The notes under the pieces are model-generated. The model saw only the letters and a program-made list of their open reading frames with translations, made no database searches and was not told where the DNA came from. This document shows, piece after piece, positions 28,436-37,244 of a stretch of 42,799 nucleotides of DNA (the first letter of the stretch is position 1; every line of letters starts with the position of its first letter). The translations under genes were made by a program, and so were the position numbers. The DNA is taken from positions 1 through 42,799 of the forward strand of contig JAEINS010000033.1 of NCBI GenBank assembly GCA_016342755.1, read 5' to 3'. This stretch comes from Melioribacteraceae bacterium (GTDB taxonomy: Bacteria > Bacteroidota > Ignavibacteria > Ignavibacteriales > Melioribacteraceae).

Positions 28436-28521
28436 TTTCTTTATCCTTAATTAAAATTGATATATAGTAATTTAATTATAAAAAATTATTGCTATGTTAA
28501 TAAATTGTTATGAACATAAGA

Positions 28522-29487
28522 CTACTTTTTTTCTGCGGTAAAAATTGCACGCATGGGAGCCGGATAACCTTCTATAGTTTTGTTTTCGTCATTCGGATCA
28601 AGAAAATCCTTTAACGATAGGAATTTCATCCAGTCAGTTTTCCGCTGTTCCTCCGATGTGGTTTTTGTTACATCCGCTAATTGAATGTTTTTATATCCGC
28701 AGCGTTTAAGCCATGATTCTAAGGTAAGACAAGAAGGTAAAAACCAAACGTTCCTCATTTGCGCATAACGACCTTCAGGTACAAGCACCTCGCCTAATTT
28801 GCCGTCTATAACTAATGTTTCAAGAACTAATTGTCCCTCATTTCGTAAAAAAGATTGAAGTTCGTATAAATGATCTAACGGAGAACGGCGATGATAAAAA
28901 ACGCCCATCGAAAAAACAGTATCAAAGTAATTTAAATTTCCGGGTATATCTTCTATACCGGCTGGTAAAACCCAGACCGATTTTTCGCCGATGAAATTTT
29001 TTATTGTATAAAACTGAATTACACTCAGTAAATATGGATCAATTCCAATCACATATTTAGCGCCTTCATCATACATTCGCCAGCAATGATAACCGTTTCC
29101 GCAGCCAATGTCTAAAACTTTTCTATCCGTTAATGGATGAATTTTATTTTTAAGTCTGTTCCATTTTAAATCGGAACGCCATTCTGTATCAATATTAATT
29201 CCGAAAAGATTATACGGCCCTTTACGCCATGGATGGAATTCACGCAGTTTATTTTCCAAATCCAGAATTATTTCATCGGAATGATCTTTAGAGCTGCCGA
29301 TTTGCAAAGCACCCTTTGATAAATCTAATACTGATGCTTCTAATTTTGGAAGCGATTCAAACCGATTCTTCCATTTAAGAAAATCGCCGTGCATAAAAGC
29401 CTCTTGGATAAGCTTATCCAAATCCGGGAACCAGTCAGCAAGTTTTGTATTTCCTAGTGTTTTATAAAAGTTTGAAAAATTTATCAT
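28522..29487 (-). CDS. cmoB: tRNA U34 carboxymethyltransferase
   Basis: 321 residues from the ATG at 29487 (MINFSNFYKTLGN); a TTG two codons earlier is the only extension. It matches the E. coli CmoB pattern along its whole length: HPWRKGPYNLFGINIDTEWR, VLDIGCGNGYHCWRM, IGIDPYLL, FDTVFSMGVFYHRRSPLDHL, LVLETLVIDG, RYAQMRNVWFLPS, EEQRKTDWM and EGYPAPMRAIF. It uses carboxy-SAM to make 5-oxyacetyl-uridine at tRNA position 34. CmoA, which makes carboxy-SAM, is not in this window. Confidence 0.95.
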   Translation of the reverse strand: MINFSNFYKTLGNTKLADWFPDLDKLIQEAFMHGDFLKWKNRFESLPKLEASVLDLSKGALQIGSSKDHSDEIILDLENKLREFHPWRKGPYNLFGINIDTEWRSDLKWNRLKNKIHPLTDRKVLDIGCGNGYHCWRMYDEGAKYVIGIDPYLLSVIQFYTIKNFIGEKSVWVLPAGIEDIPGNLNYFDTVFSMGVFYHRRSPLDHLYELQSFLRNEGQLVLETLVIDGKLGEVLVPEGRYAQMRNVWFLPSCLTLESWLKRCGYKNIQLADVTKTTSEEQRKTDWMKFLSLKDFLDPNDENKTIEGYPAPMRAIFTAEKK

Positions 29488-29537
29488 TGGCAAAGTTTAG
29501 ATTTTGAAATTACAAAGTTAAGAATAAAACCAGAATT

Positions 29538-29717
29538 TTACCCCATCCAGAAACCTTTGCGCTGCGAAACTCCTAAAACCTTTTTGCACTCAGCACAAAA
29601 ATAAACATACCTTTTACCAAATGTTGTTTCAATCTCTCTGATTAATATTTCATGAAGTTCTTTTTCGCAGAAAGGACATATTGGATTTACATCACTTACT
29701 TCTCTTGATTTAATCAT
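29538..29717 (-). CDS. Small zinc-ribbon protein (59 aa)
   Basis: 59 residues: MIKSREVSDVNPICPFCEKE at the start, later YVYFCAECKKVLGVSQRKGF and a TAA. Two CxxC knuckles (CPFC at 14-17, CAEC at 41-44) make a zinc ribbon of the type common in Ignavibacteria-like genomes. AGGAGT sits about six bases upstream of the ATG. It is too short for many gene-finding cut-offs. It lies between cmoB (same strand, 50 bases downstream) and a divergent small regulator gene, sharing a 102-base promoter gap with the latter. Role unknown, perhaps RNA- or protein-binding. Confidence 0.85.
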   Translation of the reverse strand: MIKSREVSDVNPICPFCEKELHEILIREIETTFGKRYVYFCAECKKVLGVSQRKGFWMG

Positions 29718-29819
29718 TTTATGACTCCTGTCTTTCTCTTTATATTTCTAAAGTAATTGATATATAAAAATAAAAAAACTATTTTTATAATAAACACATT
29801 TAATTGGAAAGGATTAAAA

Positions 29820-30077
29820 ATGAAAAAATCTGTATTGATGGTTTTAATTGGCAAGCGTAAAGAAGAAGCTGTAAAAGTACAGCAAATCTTAACTGGCTGG
29901 GGGTGTATAATTAAAACACGTTTGGGAATTCATGATGGTGTAATGGAAAATTGTTCCGATCAGGGTTTACTGATTTTAGAGTTGCATGGGACTCAGGAAC
30001 AGAAAGAAGAATTAGCTAGAAAGGTAGCTGTATTACCGGGTATTGCTTCTAAATTAGTAGAACTGGAAGTAGAATAA
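29820..30077 (+). CDS. Small ACT-like regulator (TM1266-type, iron hydrogenase-associated family)
   Basis: 85 residues from the ATG at 29820, preceded by ggaaagg; a longer frame to 29757 has no Shine-Dalgarno. The sequence has the beta-alpha-beta pattern of a small ACT/NikR-C-like fold: SVLMVLIGKRKEEAVKVQQIL, then IIKTRLGIHDG, then GLLILELHG, and LPGIASKLVELE at the end. This matches the TM1266 family of putative iron-only hydrogenase system regulators. No hydrogenase gene is in the window, so the link cannot be tested here. It may bind a small ligand. It is divergent from the zinc-ribbon gene. Confidence 0.7.
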   Translation: MKKSVLMVLIGKRKEEAVKVQQILTGWGCIIKTRLGIHDGVMENCSDQGLLILELHGTQEQKEELARKVAVLPGIASKLVELEVE

Positions 30078-30181
30078 TTGTTTTTAAAATCGACTATGCT
30101 GGTTATACTTTGCATCGATCTGGCTGCTGCTTGTATACATCTGTTTTAAAAACACAAAAAGTATTTGGAGCAAAGAAGTAT

Positions 30182-31399
30182 ATGAAAAACATATGCATTT
30201 TTGTATTATTTATAATATTTACTGCTGTATTCCAATATGAAGTACAAGCTCAAACCGAACTTGAAATTGTAAAAAAAGTATCTAATGAAATCCAAATTGA
30301 TTCTTTAAATTCTTTTTTAAAAGATCTTACAGGAGTCAATCCGGTAATTATTGATGGAAAATTAGACACAATTACAGGACGCTATGCTTATAGTGAAGGA
30401 GGAGTTCTTGCAAGTAAATATATTGAAGAAAATTTAAGGAACTTTGGATATAAAATATCTAGTCAAGCATTTACTGAATATGGTTACAATGTAATTGCTG
30501 AGAAATCGGGAATTTTATATCCGGAAAAAAAATACATTATTTGTGCTCACTACGATACAATGCCATATATAGAATTGTCTCCAGGTGCAGATGATAATGG
30601 GTCGGGAACATCAGCAGTTTTGGAAGCTGCCAGGGTTCTAAAAGATTATAATTCAAATTATTCAATAATATTTGCTTTATGGGATGAAGAAGAAACAGGT
30701 TTGGAAGGTAGTAAATATTTTGCAAAAAAAGCATTTGAATCTGGAGAGGATATACTAGGAATAATAAACCTTGATATGATCGGGTACAATGTGAATGATA
30801 ATTTAACTGTGATACTTACAGTTGAGGATTCAAAAGAGTTAGCTTATACTGTTATCGATATTAATGAAAAAATGGATGTTGGCCTTACACTACAACTTGA
30901 TATAAACGAGCGACCTGATGGAAGTGATGAAATGTCGTTTCAAGAATATGGTTACAAGGCGATTCTTTTGGAAGAACTTATGCCTCGCAGTTACCCACAT
31001 TACCACCAAATTACTGATACATTTGATAAAATTGATCATGAATATCATTTCAAAAATACTAGATTAGCTATATCAACTTTAACTTATTTAGTTGAATTGT
31101 CTGAAGCAACATTTGTTAATGAAGACAATTTTGTTGCTGATTATTTTTTAAAACAAAATTATCCAAATCCATTTAACCCAACAACAACGATTAGTTATTT
31201 AGTAAGAGAAAGAAGCAATGTAAATATTGAAGTTTATAATATAATGGGACAGAAAATAAAAGATTTAGTTAACCAAGAAATGAAGTCTGGTACATATGAA
31301 GTAGAATTTGATGCCACAAATTTACCTAGTGGAGTTTATTTTTATAATCTAATAGCTAAAGATTATAAACAAACAAATAAAATGTTATTGATTAAATAG
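30182..31399 (+). CDS. Secreted M28 family zinc peptidase with T9SS sorting domain
   Basis: 405 residues from the ATG at 30182, which begins a clear signal peptide (MKNICIFVLFIIFTAVF, then EVQAQ); an upstream in-frame ATG at 30110 would bury it. M28 metal ligands are visible: CAHYDT (His123), GADDNGSG (Asp137), LWDEEETGLEGS (Glu169 base, Glu170), INLDMIGYN (Asp198) and PHYHQITDT (His273/275). It is an aminopeptidase-type exopeptidase. The C-terminal 85 residues are a sorting domain: LKQNYPNPFNPTTTISY, YNIMGQKIKDLVNQ, PSGVYFYNL, ending in Lys. It acts at or outside the cell surface. Confidence 0.93.
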   Translation: MKNICIFVLFIIFTAVFQYEVQAQTELEIVKKVSNEIQIDSLNSFLKDLTGVNPVIIDGKLDTITGRYAYSEGGVLASKYIEENLRNFGYKISSQAFTEYGYNVIAEKSGILYPEKKYIICAHYDTMPYIELSPGADDNGSGTSAVLEAARVLKDYNSNYSIIFALWDEEETGLEGSKYFAKKAFESGEDILGIINLDMIGYNVNDNLTVILTVEDSKELAYTVIDINEKMDVGLTLQLDINERPDGSDEMSFQEYGYKAILLEELMPRSYPHYHQITDTFDKIDHEYHFKNTRLAISTLTYLVELSEATFVNEDNFVADYFLKQNYPNPFNPTTTISYLVRERSNVNIEVYNIMGQKIKDLVNQEMKSGTYEVEFDATNLPSGVYFYNLIAKDYKQTNKMLLIK

Positions 31400-31478
31400 C
31401 AGTAGTTTTTGTTACTATTATGTTACGTGAAAATTCGGAAGCTGTTTAGAATATGATGGTTAGGGAAAATAATTTATT

Positions 31479-31505
31479 AAAAAAATCCCGGCAAAAAACC
31501 GGGAT
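31479..31505 (-). terminator. Intrinsic terminator for the NMO-like gene
   Basis: atcccgg (31485-31491) pairs with ccgggat (31499-31505), 7-base loop. The A run 31479-31485 gives the U tract on the minus strand. The + strand side lacks Ts, so it chiefly serves the minus gene ending at 31536. Confidence 0.85.
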
Positions 31506-31535
31506 AATAAAATAAAACTTTATAATTGAATGCTT

Positions 31536-33332
31536 TTATAACGAAATCGATAATGATAAAAGTTTGGCTTCAAAATCTGCTAATTCTTTTTCCATTCTCT
31601 CTTTAATTTTTTGCGATTCTTCTTCTAAATTTGGGAGTAAACTTTTATAGTAATTTATTCCATCAAGCATATTATTTTTGAATTCTTCCAAATACTTAGT
31701 TTTAATACCGGCTAAAGGATTTTCGCTTTCCTTAACTTTGTTTACCAGATAATCGAAGTACAATCCTAATTCCTTAATAAAAATATTTGGACGTTCTTTT
31801 TTAGTAATAAGATTAGCTCTTCCGTAAATGTGATCGACCATTTCAAATAAAGATGCTTTTTTAGAAAAGTAAGCCATGTTAGGTCCCGGACAAACTGAAA
31901 CTGCTTTGCTCAATTTTTTAGGATCAAGTTTGTTAACCTTATGAGTTGAAGCTCCAAGTCCTACACACAGACAAGCTTTTTCAACAACCTTATCAAATTC
32001 CTTTTTGAAATCCGTATTTATCTCGTATTTATCTTTAAGCTCATTAATTTTTTTTGTTACATAAGAAATTGAGGCTGTACACTGTGGTTTATCAGAATAC
32101 TCGGTATTAGAAATCAAAAATTTCTTTGTACAGGGACTTCCGGGTCGCCCATTTTTAAGCCTTTCAATTTTTTCAAGCTCCTGTTCACTTCCTCTTAAAT
32201 TATTAAAAGGAACACCCAGCGGTGAAGCTCCGCTAAGATAAAGATCCTTTTCTTCAGCTTTGCTTAGCTTTTCAAGAGTATTCTCGTCAACATTCATAAT
32301 TTCCGGAACAAGCATAAATGGTGTTCCCCAACCGACTGAATCCATACCATAATATCTTTGCAAAAAGTGATGTTCACTTTCAGTCCCGACTCCGCCCTGA
32401 ACAGTAATATTAAGACCTAATTTTTCACCGTTATACCTAATCCCCTTTTTGGTCAGAGCCTGATCAAGCAGATTTTTAACCATGTTTATTAATTCTGTTT
32501 TTTTACTTTTGAATTCTTCTAAAATTGGTCCTAACAAAAACCCGTCAGTTGCAAAAGCATGTCCGCCGCAATTTAACCCCGATTCAATTCTGTATTCAGA
32601 AACCCACAAACCTTTTTTGGCTAAAAACTTTCCCTGTATAAGAGCTGATCTAAAATCACTTACTTTCAAAACTATTTTCTTTCTAATATTGCCGGCTAAA
32701 TCGGGATAAAAATCATTGAACTTTTCGGCATAACTATAAAGCCGGGGATTCATTCCCGCGGAAAAAATAACAGATCCTTCAAGATCACTTTCCGCGAATC
32801 CTCTTAAAGCCGCGTGTGCGTCGTTATATTCATTCGATAAGACTTCACCGCTCTTTGTTCTATTGGTTTTATCAAGCTTTGTCATAATGTTAACATCAAT
32901 AGATCCCAGAGAGATGTTTTCTTTAAGCCATGCCTGAAGTTTTTCAAACGAAACACCGTCTACGGTAGTCAGCAGTTCTCTATATTTTTTCTTTAGATCA
33001 GAAAAATCGGGGAGCATTTCAAAATATTTAGCAAGATCATTTTCAGCATTGAATTTCATTTTTTTCAATTCATCCAACTGCTCGTTTACCATTGTATTAA
33101 GCATGTTTAGATAAGCTGTAACCCTTTTTGCGCGGGCATCATTATCTTTCGGATCAATTTCGTTAAACTCTTTATTTGTTTTTTTACTATAATATTCACG
33201 CATTTTTTCTAGAAGTGAATCATCAACTAAAGAGACAACTGAGGAAATACCATATTTTGCAACCTTAAGCGGAGTATCAATTGAATAACCTATTCCAAGA
33301 ACAGGGATGTGAAATTTATGTTTTTTGTTCAT
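31536..33332 (-). CDS. Large nitronate-monooxygenase-like TIM-barrel protein of unknown role
   Basis: 598 residues, no signal peptide or membrane helix. The start (KFHIPVLGIGYSIDTPLKVA) and later blocks fit a flavin TIM barrel like nitronate monooxygenase/enoyl reductase: SGLNCGGHAFATDG (about 265-278), then TVQGGVGTESEHHF and MDSVGWGTPFMLVPE. Unlike the usual 330-residue enzymes, it has an N-terminal helical insert (about 35-210) and a C-terminal extension. The extension carries ACLCVGLG, VSVCPGPNMAY and a Lys/Glu-rich coiled coil (about 530-590). The Cys residues could bind metal or a thiol. Family placement is inference from the motifs. The substrate is unknown. Single gene with its own terminator. 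Confidence 0.65.
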   Translation of the reverse strand: MNKKHKFHIPVLGIGYSIDTPLKVAKYGISSVVSLVDDSLLEKMREYYSKKTNKEFNEIDPKDNDARAKRVTAYLNMLNTMVNEQLDELKKMKFNAENDLAKYFEMLPDFSDLKKKYRELLTTVDGVSFEKLQAWLKENISLGSIDVNIMTKLDKTNRTKSGEVLSNEYNDAHAALRGFAESDLEGSVIFSAGMNPRLYSYAEKFNDFYPDLAGNIRKKIVLKVSDFRSALIQGKFLAKKGLWVSEYRIESGLNCGGHAFATDGFLLGPILEEFKSKKTELINMVKNLLDQALTKKGIRYNGEKLGLNITVQGGVGTESEHHFLQRYYGMDSVGWGTPFMLVPEIMNVDENTLEKLSKAEEKDLYLSGASPLGVPFNNLRGSEQELEKIERLKNGRPGSPCTKKFLISNTEYSDKPQCTASISYVTKKINELKDKYEINTDFKKEFDKVVEKACLCVGLGASTHKVNKLDPKKLSKAVSVCPGPNMAYFSKKASLFEMVDHIYGRANLITKKERPNIFIKELGLYFDYLVNKVKESENPLAGIKTKYLEEFKNNMLDGINYYKSLLPNLEEESQKIKERMEKELADFEAKLLSLSISL

Positions 33333-33436
33333 AATAAATCTTTCACTTATTTTTTTTAATAGAACGTTAAATATACGGAAAGTTTTTGAGGATTAAGCCT
33401 CGAAGTATATTTTTTTTAATGGAATATTATTTCTCT

Positions 33437-34285
33437 TTAAAATTTCCAGGCAGAACATTCAATTCCAATTTCACTGCTCTCAGTAAAATATTTGTTGTGC
33501 CCGATTCGCATTTTTTCAATATCAGACATTTTACTTTTTTGTATTAACATGCCGTTATTATTTATAATCAATTCGGAAAGGTAATTGCTAGAGATTGGAT
33601 TTACTTGCGGAAGTTTGCAATAATCTTTAATCTGATTAAGAATTGAGTAAGGAATCATAGTATTTTTATCATCCGCATTTTCTTTTGCTAAAAGGGATTC
33701 TAAAATAAGTGTGTTTTTGTTCTTTTCACTTTTAGATTTAAAAGTCAATATTATACTTTCCAGTTCATCATTCGAAAGATAATAAGTAATATCTTCGAAC
33801 AGGATAATACATGGCGAGTTATTATAATATTCGTGAATAAGATTTCTTAGAACTTCTCTAATTGTAGGCGATTTTATATCTGCGGTAATACATTTTATTT
33901 TTTTTGAGTAATGGGGAAAATGCAAATCATAAAGCTGTTGTTTCTCATCCATTCCTACTGTATCAATTTCTAATACTTTACTTATGTTATCAGAATTTGC
34001 ATTTAAACTTTCTAAAGTATCTAACGAACGTCCGGCACCCAAAACAATCAACAGATACTTTTCATTACTGTTAGTTAATTCTTCACTAATTAATTTCTGA
34101 GTTAAATATTTACTGTTAAGAACAAATTCATTATACCACTGACAAATGGAATCGCACTTTTTGTGCAATTCATCGGCTGATGAGAGATCAAAATGCTCCA
34201 GAAGATCTTTTTCACTAACTGAACTGCTATTTTTAGCCCAACGCAACATTAATGCCGCAATGGGTTCATGTTTAATTTTGTGCAT
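33437..34285 (-). CDS. Leucine-carboxyl-methyltransferase-like SAM methyltransferase
   Basis: 282 residues. A helical N-terminus is followed by a Rossmann methyltransferase core: LLIVLGAGRSLDTLESL (SAM-binding motif I), VLEIDTVGMDEKQQLY (acidic end of strand 2), then IKCITADIKS and CIILFEDITYYLSNDELESI. Motif I 'GAGxSLDT' and the FEDITYYL block resemble the LCM/PPM1 family, which methylates carboxyl groups in proteins or natural products. Neither an obvious target nor a biosynthetic cluster is adjacent. The acceptor is unknown. Confidence 0.7.
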   Translation of the reverse strand: MHKIKHEPIAALMLRWAKNSSSVSEKDLLEHFDLSSADELHKKCDSICQWYNEFVLNSKYLTQKLISEELTNSNEKYLLIVLGAGRSLDTLESLNANSDNISKVLEIDTVGMDEKQQLYDLHFPHYSKKIKCITADIKSPTIREVLRNLIHEYYNNSPCIILFEDITYYLSNDELESIILTFKSKSEKNKNTLILESLLAKENADDKNTMIPYSILNQIKDYCKLPQVNPISSNYLSELIINNNGMLIQKSKMSDIEKMRIGHNKYFTESSEIGIECSAWKF

Positions 34286-34420
34286 TATTTTTTTCTTACT
34301 ACCTACTTAAAGAAAATAATTATAAAGAATATAAATGTTAAATGCTCTAAAAAATTTTTATACGTATGTTAATAAATGTTAAACTGTATTCTTTAGACTA
34401 GAATGATCGGGAAAACGTTG

Positions 34421-34849
34421 CTACTTTTTTACTTCTAAAATGTTTTTTACCGGAAGCCAATCGTCCATTTTGTTATTATATGGACTTTTATCAAATTCAA
34501 AAGGTTCAATTTTTTCTATTTTTGAAACCTCGATTAAAACCAAGTACCTTTTACCGCCCCATTTCTCTTTTTGTTTCATACTTAACTGTAGTTTTTCTTG
34601 ATATTTTTCGATCAGCGAAATCGATTCTTCTTTCGTAAGTTTTTCTGAATTAAGAACTGATTCTACAACTGCCTTTGCTTTAAAAACTCCTTCACCATTA
34701 TTATTAATAAAATATAGCTGATCATCTTTTTCAACCCCGCCGTAAGGCATTTTCCTTCCGGTTGCACCTCTGATAATCATTGTTTTTATACCGCACAATA
34801 AGTTTTCAAGTTCATTCGCTTTTGAATCCAAATAAACTACATGATCCAT
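34421..34849 (-). CDS. ASCH/PUA-like domain protein
   Basis: 142 residues. The start MDHVVYLDSKANELENLL, then GIKTMIIRGATGRKMPYGGV, then DQLYFINNNGEGVFKAKAVV, is the pattern of a small PUA-fold (ASCH/EVE-like) nucleic-acid- or nucleotide-binding domain. The end (RYLVLIEVSKIEKIEPFEF) completes the barrel. A strong Shine-Dalgarno (ggagga) lies upstream. Its ATG overlaps the stop of the preceding gene by one base (34849), so the two are translationally coupled. Function not known. RNA binding is an inference from the fold. Confidence 0.7.
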   Translation of the reverse strand: MDHVVYLDSKANELENLLCGIKTMIIRGATGRKMPYGGVEKDDQLYFINNNGEGVFKAKAVVESVLNSEKLTKEESISLIEKYQEKLQLSMKQKEKWGGKRYLVLIEVSKIEKIEPFEFDKSPYNNKMDDWLPVKNILEVKK

Positions 34850-35730
34850 TATTCCTCCAGAGAATTTTCACTTTCTCCCTCAAAAACACCATAAATATCA
34901 AAATCGATTTCAGTTAAAGTCATTTTAGAAGATTTAATTATTTTATCGTTTATTATCCATTCAGTTTCAGAATATGCCGGTACTTTAAAATCGCCAAATT
35001 GTTTATAGTCGGAAAAAATTACGCCGGACGGATAACTTTTTATGCCAAAATCAGAATTTATTGCCCTGCTGTCTGTTTGAATTTTGATTATTTCATCATC
35101 ATCGTTAAACGTAAATATAGCAGCCGCACTTATTCCTAAATCTCTAAATATTAATTTTGCCCTATTATTTGTCATTACTTTCCATGTTATATGCCTGTCC
35201 GGTAATAAAGTTGCCGGATAAAAAGGCATTTCAGAAATATATTTAAATAGAGAGGATCGGCTAATTTCTTCACCCTCAGCCGAACTAAATTTAATTAAAG
35301 AAAAGAACTCTGAAAACTGTCTGCCTCCCTGGTTAATGTAAATTTCATTATGCCTTATAACCGGGAACTTATAAATATAATATGCCGCGCTCCAGAAAAA
35401 ACCAGGTCGTTTACAGGAAATATATTGTTCAATTTCAACTTCAGACCAATCGGAATTAAGATGAGGTTTTAAAAATCCTTTTTGTTTTAATCTAACAAAG
35501 CCAGGCAAAGTTACATTGCTTTTAATATGCTTTTTTAAATACCTTTTTACAATATCGGGCAATCCTCTTAATCTGTTATTTGTAAAATTAACCGGATCGG
35601 AATAATTGATATTGCTAAGCAGAATGTTCACACTTGATTCACGAATATCTGAATGAAGTTTTTTCCCGACATGAAATAACGCCCCAAGTATGAGTATTGA
35701 AATTATAAAAAATATTACTGTCGATTTCAT
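34849..35730 (-). CDS. DUF6544/DUF6920-like membrane-anchored protein
   Basis: 293 residues with one N-terminal membrane segment (about 3-20). The rest is soluble: LRGLPDIVKRYLKKHI, then RLKQKGFLKPHLNSDW, CKRPGFFWSAAYYIY, GEEISRSSLFKYISEMPFYP and a set of strands ending in SETEWII. This order matches the uncharacterised DUF6544/DUF6920 family as I remember it. It probably faces the periplasm. It is first in a two-gene unit with the ASCH-like gene, with a one-base overlap. Confidence 0.7.
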   Translation of the reverse strand: MKSTVIFFIISILILGALFHVGKKLHSDIRESSVNILLSNINYSDPVNFTNNRLRGLPDIVKRYLKKHIKSNVTLPGFVRLKQKGFLKPHLNSDWSEVEIEQYISCKRPGFFWSAAYYIYKFPVIRHNEIYINQGGRQFSEFFSLIKFSSAEGEEISRSSLFKYISEMPFYPATLLPDRHITWKVMTNNRAKLIFRDLGISAAAIFTFNDDDEIIKIQTDSRAINSDFGIKSYPSGVIFSDYKQFGDFKVPAYSETEWIINDKIIKSSKMTLTEIDFDIYGVFEGESENSLEE

Positions 35731-35964
35731 ATTTTACCCTTAAAGTGCAACCAGCACAAAGATACTATTTTTTAGAGTAAATTTGAAAATCTATGGTTAC
35801 TTATTTTTTCCCTTCTTTAGGGAAAAGATGAAATTTTACCCGTTAATAAAAATACTATTTATAGACATGAATGCGGTATTGTTATCTTTTCTAAAATTTA
35901 AATCACAAATTATTAGCCTCATTTTTCGTATCTTTATTTTTTAAATTTTTAATGATATAAACAA
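35731..35964. promoter_or_regulatory. Divergent promoter region
   Basis: A 234-base AT-rich gap lies between the minus-strand DUF6544-like gene and the plus-strand HAD-TatD-TcdA operon. Both need promoters here. I could not pick reliable -35/-10 boxes by eye. Confidence 0.35.
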
Positions 35965-36543
35965 ATGATTGAAATTTCTTCCGATATAAAAGCTTTATTA
36001 TTTGATTGCGACGGAACTTTAGCAGATACAATGCCCATCCATTTAAATGCCTGGGATGAAAGTTTTAAACTTGTTAATAGAATTTGTCCTATAGATTTTT
36101 TTGACAGCATGAAAGGTGCTCCGGCTGAAAAGATAATAAAAATATACAACGAAAAATTTGATGATGACCTACATCCTGAAAAGTTTGCTAAAAGCAAAGA
36201 TAATCTTATTATAGAAAAACTTAAGAATGCAAAACCAATAAAACCGGTTGCTGATCTTGCGTTTCAATATAAAAATATTCTTCCAGTCGCGGTTGTCTCT
36301 GGCGGATTAAAAAGAAATGTGTTATTAACATTAGAAGCACTTGGAATGGAAGATCATTTTGATGCTATTATAACTTCTGATGACGGACTGGCGCCAAAAC
36401 CAAATCCCGATATGTTTTTAGAAGCTGCTAAAAGATTAAACGTTTCGCCGGAAAACTGCCTTGTATTTGAAGACGCTGATTTAGGAATTGAAGCGGCCGT
36501 AAATGCCAACATGAAATTTATTGATGTAAGAGAGTTTATTTAA
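35965..36543 (+). CDS. HAD-family sugar-phosphate phosphatase / beta-phosphoglucomutase-like
   Basis: 192 residues. Motif I is LLFDCDGTLADTMPIH (Asp14 nucleophile, Asp16), then motif II VAVVSGGLK, motif III Lys in LAPKPNPDMF and motif IV FEDADLGIEAA. The cap is the small helical C1 type (about 25-85), as in beta-phosphoglucomutase-like phosphatases (YqaB group). The substrate is probably a sugar or sugar-alcohol phosphate. The TAA overlaps the ATG of the next gene (TAATG), so it starts a coupled three-gene operon. Confidence 0.9.
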   Translation: MIEISSDIKALLFDCDGTLADTMPIHLNAWDESFKLVNRICPIDFFDSMKGAPAEKIIKIYNEKFDDDLHPEKFAKSKDNLIIEKLKNAKPIKPVADLAFQYKNILPVAVVSGGLKRNVLLTLEALGMEDHFDAIITSDDGLAPKPNPDMFLEAAKRLNVSPENCLVFEDADLGIEAAVNANMKFIDVREFI

Positions 36544-37244
36544 TGATAAGATTAAATCTTAAAAATATGAAGCTGAGAGAAGATCATTACATTGATATTC
36601 ATACTCATAATCCTTCCGAAAGCAAAAATGTAATTACTGTTCAAAACAAATTTGTTGAAAATATAATTATGGATAATGAACCGATGAATACTTTGTTTTC
36701 ATTTGGTCTGCATCCGTGGCATATTGGCAATAAAAGCGAACTTGCAATTATGACTCTTAAGGAAGTTGTAAAACTTGATGAAGTTATTGCAGTTGGTGAA
36801 ATTGGTCTTGATAAAAATATTGATTTCCCTTTGGAAAAACAGATTGAATTTTTTGACCAGCAAATACTAATTGCTAAGTCGGTAAATAAACCCGTTATTG
36901 TTCATTGTGTTAAGTCGTATTCCGATATTATAAAAATAAAAAAAGAACTTGCCGAAGAAATGCCCTGGATTATTCATGGTTTTAATAGTTCTAAAGAAAC
37001 TGCTGAACAATTAATAAAGCATAATTGCTACCTTTCGTTTGGCCACTTATTACTAACTGAAAACAGTACATCTTCTAAAGTTTTAAGTGAAATTGATATC
37101 AATCGTATTTTCTTTGAAACTGATGAAAGTGAATATTCAATTATTGATATTTATAAAAAAGCCTCCCAATTACTCTCTGTTAGCGAAGAAAAGCTAAGAA
37201 ATGTGATTATAACTAATTTTGAAAGGTGTTTTGGAATTGGATAA
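36543..37244 (+). CDS. TatD-like metal-dependent hydrolase
   Basis: 233 residues. Metal site motifs: YIDIHTHNP (His20, His22), AVGEIGLDKN (Glu), PVIVHCVKSY (His), WIIHGFN (His) and FFETDES (Asp). It matches the TatD nuclease/amidohydrolase family but is shorter than E. coli TatD (about 260), with a compact middle. The ATG overlaps the HAD gene stop by one base. An internal ATG ten codons on (MKLREDHY) is an alternative start. Its 3' end overlaps the start of tcdA. Confidence 0.88.
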   Translation: MIRLNLKNMKLREDHYIDIHTHNPSESKNVITVQNKFVENIIMDNEPMNTLFSFGLHPWHIGNKSELAIMTLKEVVKLDEVIAVGEIGLDKNIDFPLEKQIEFFDQQILIAKSVNKPVIVHCVKSYSDIIKIKKELAEEMPWIIHGFNSSKETAEQLIKHNCYLSFGHLLLTENSTSSKVLSEIDINRIFFETDESEYSIIDIYKKASQLLSVSEEKLRNVIITNFERCFGIG

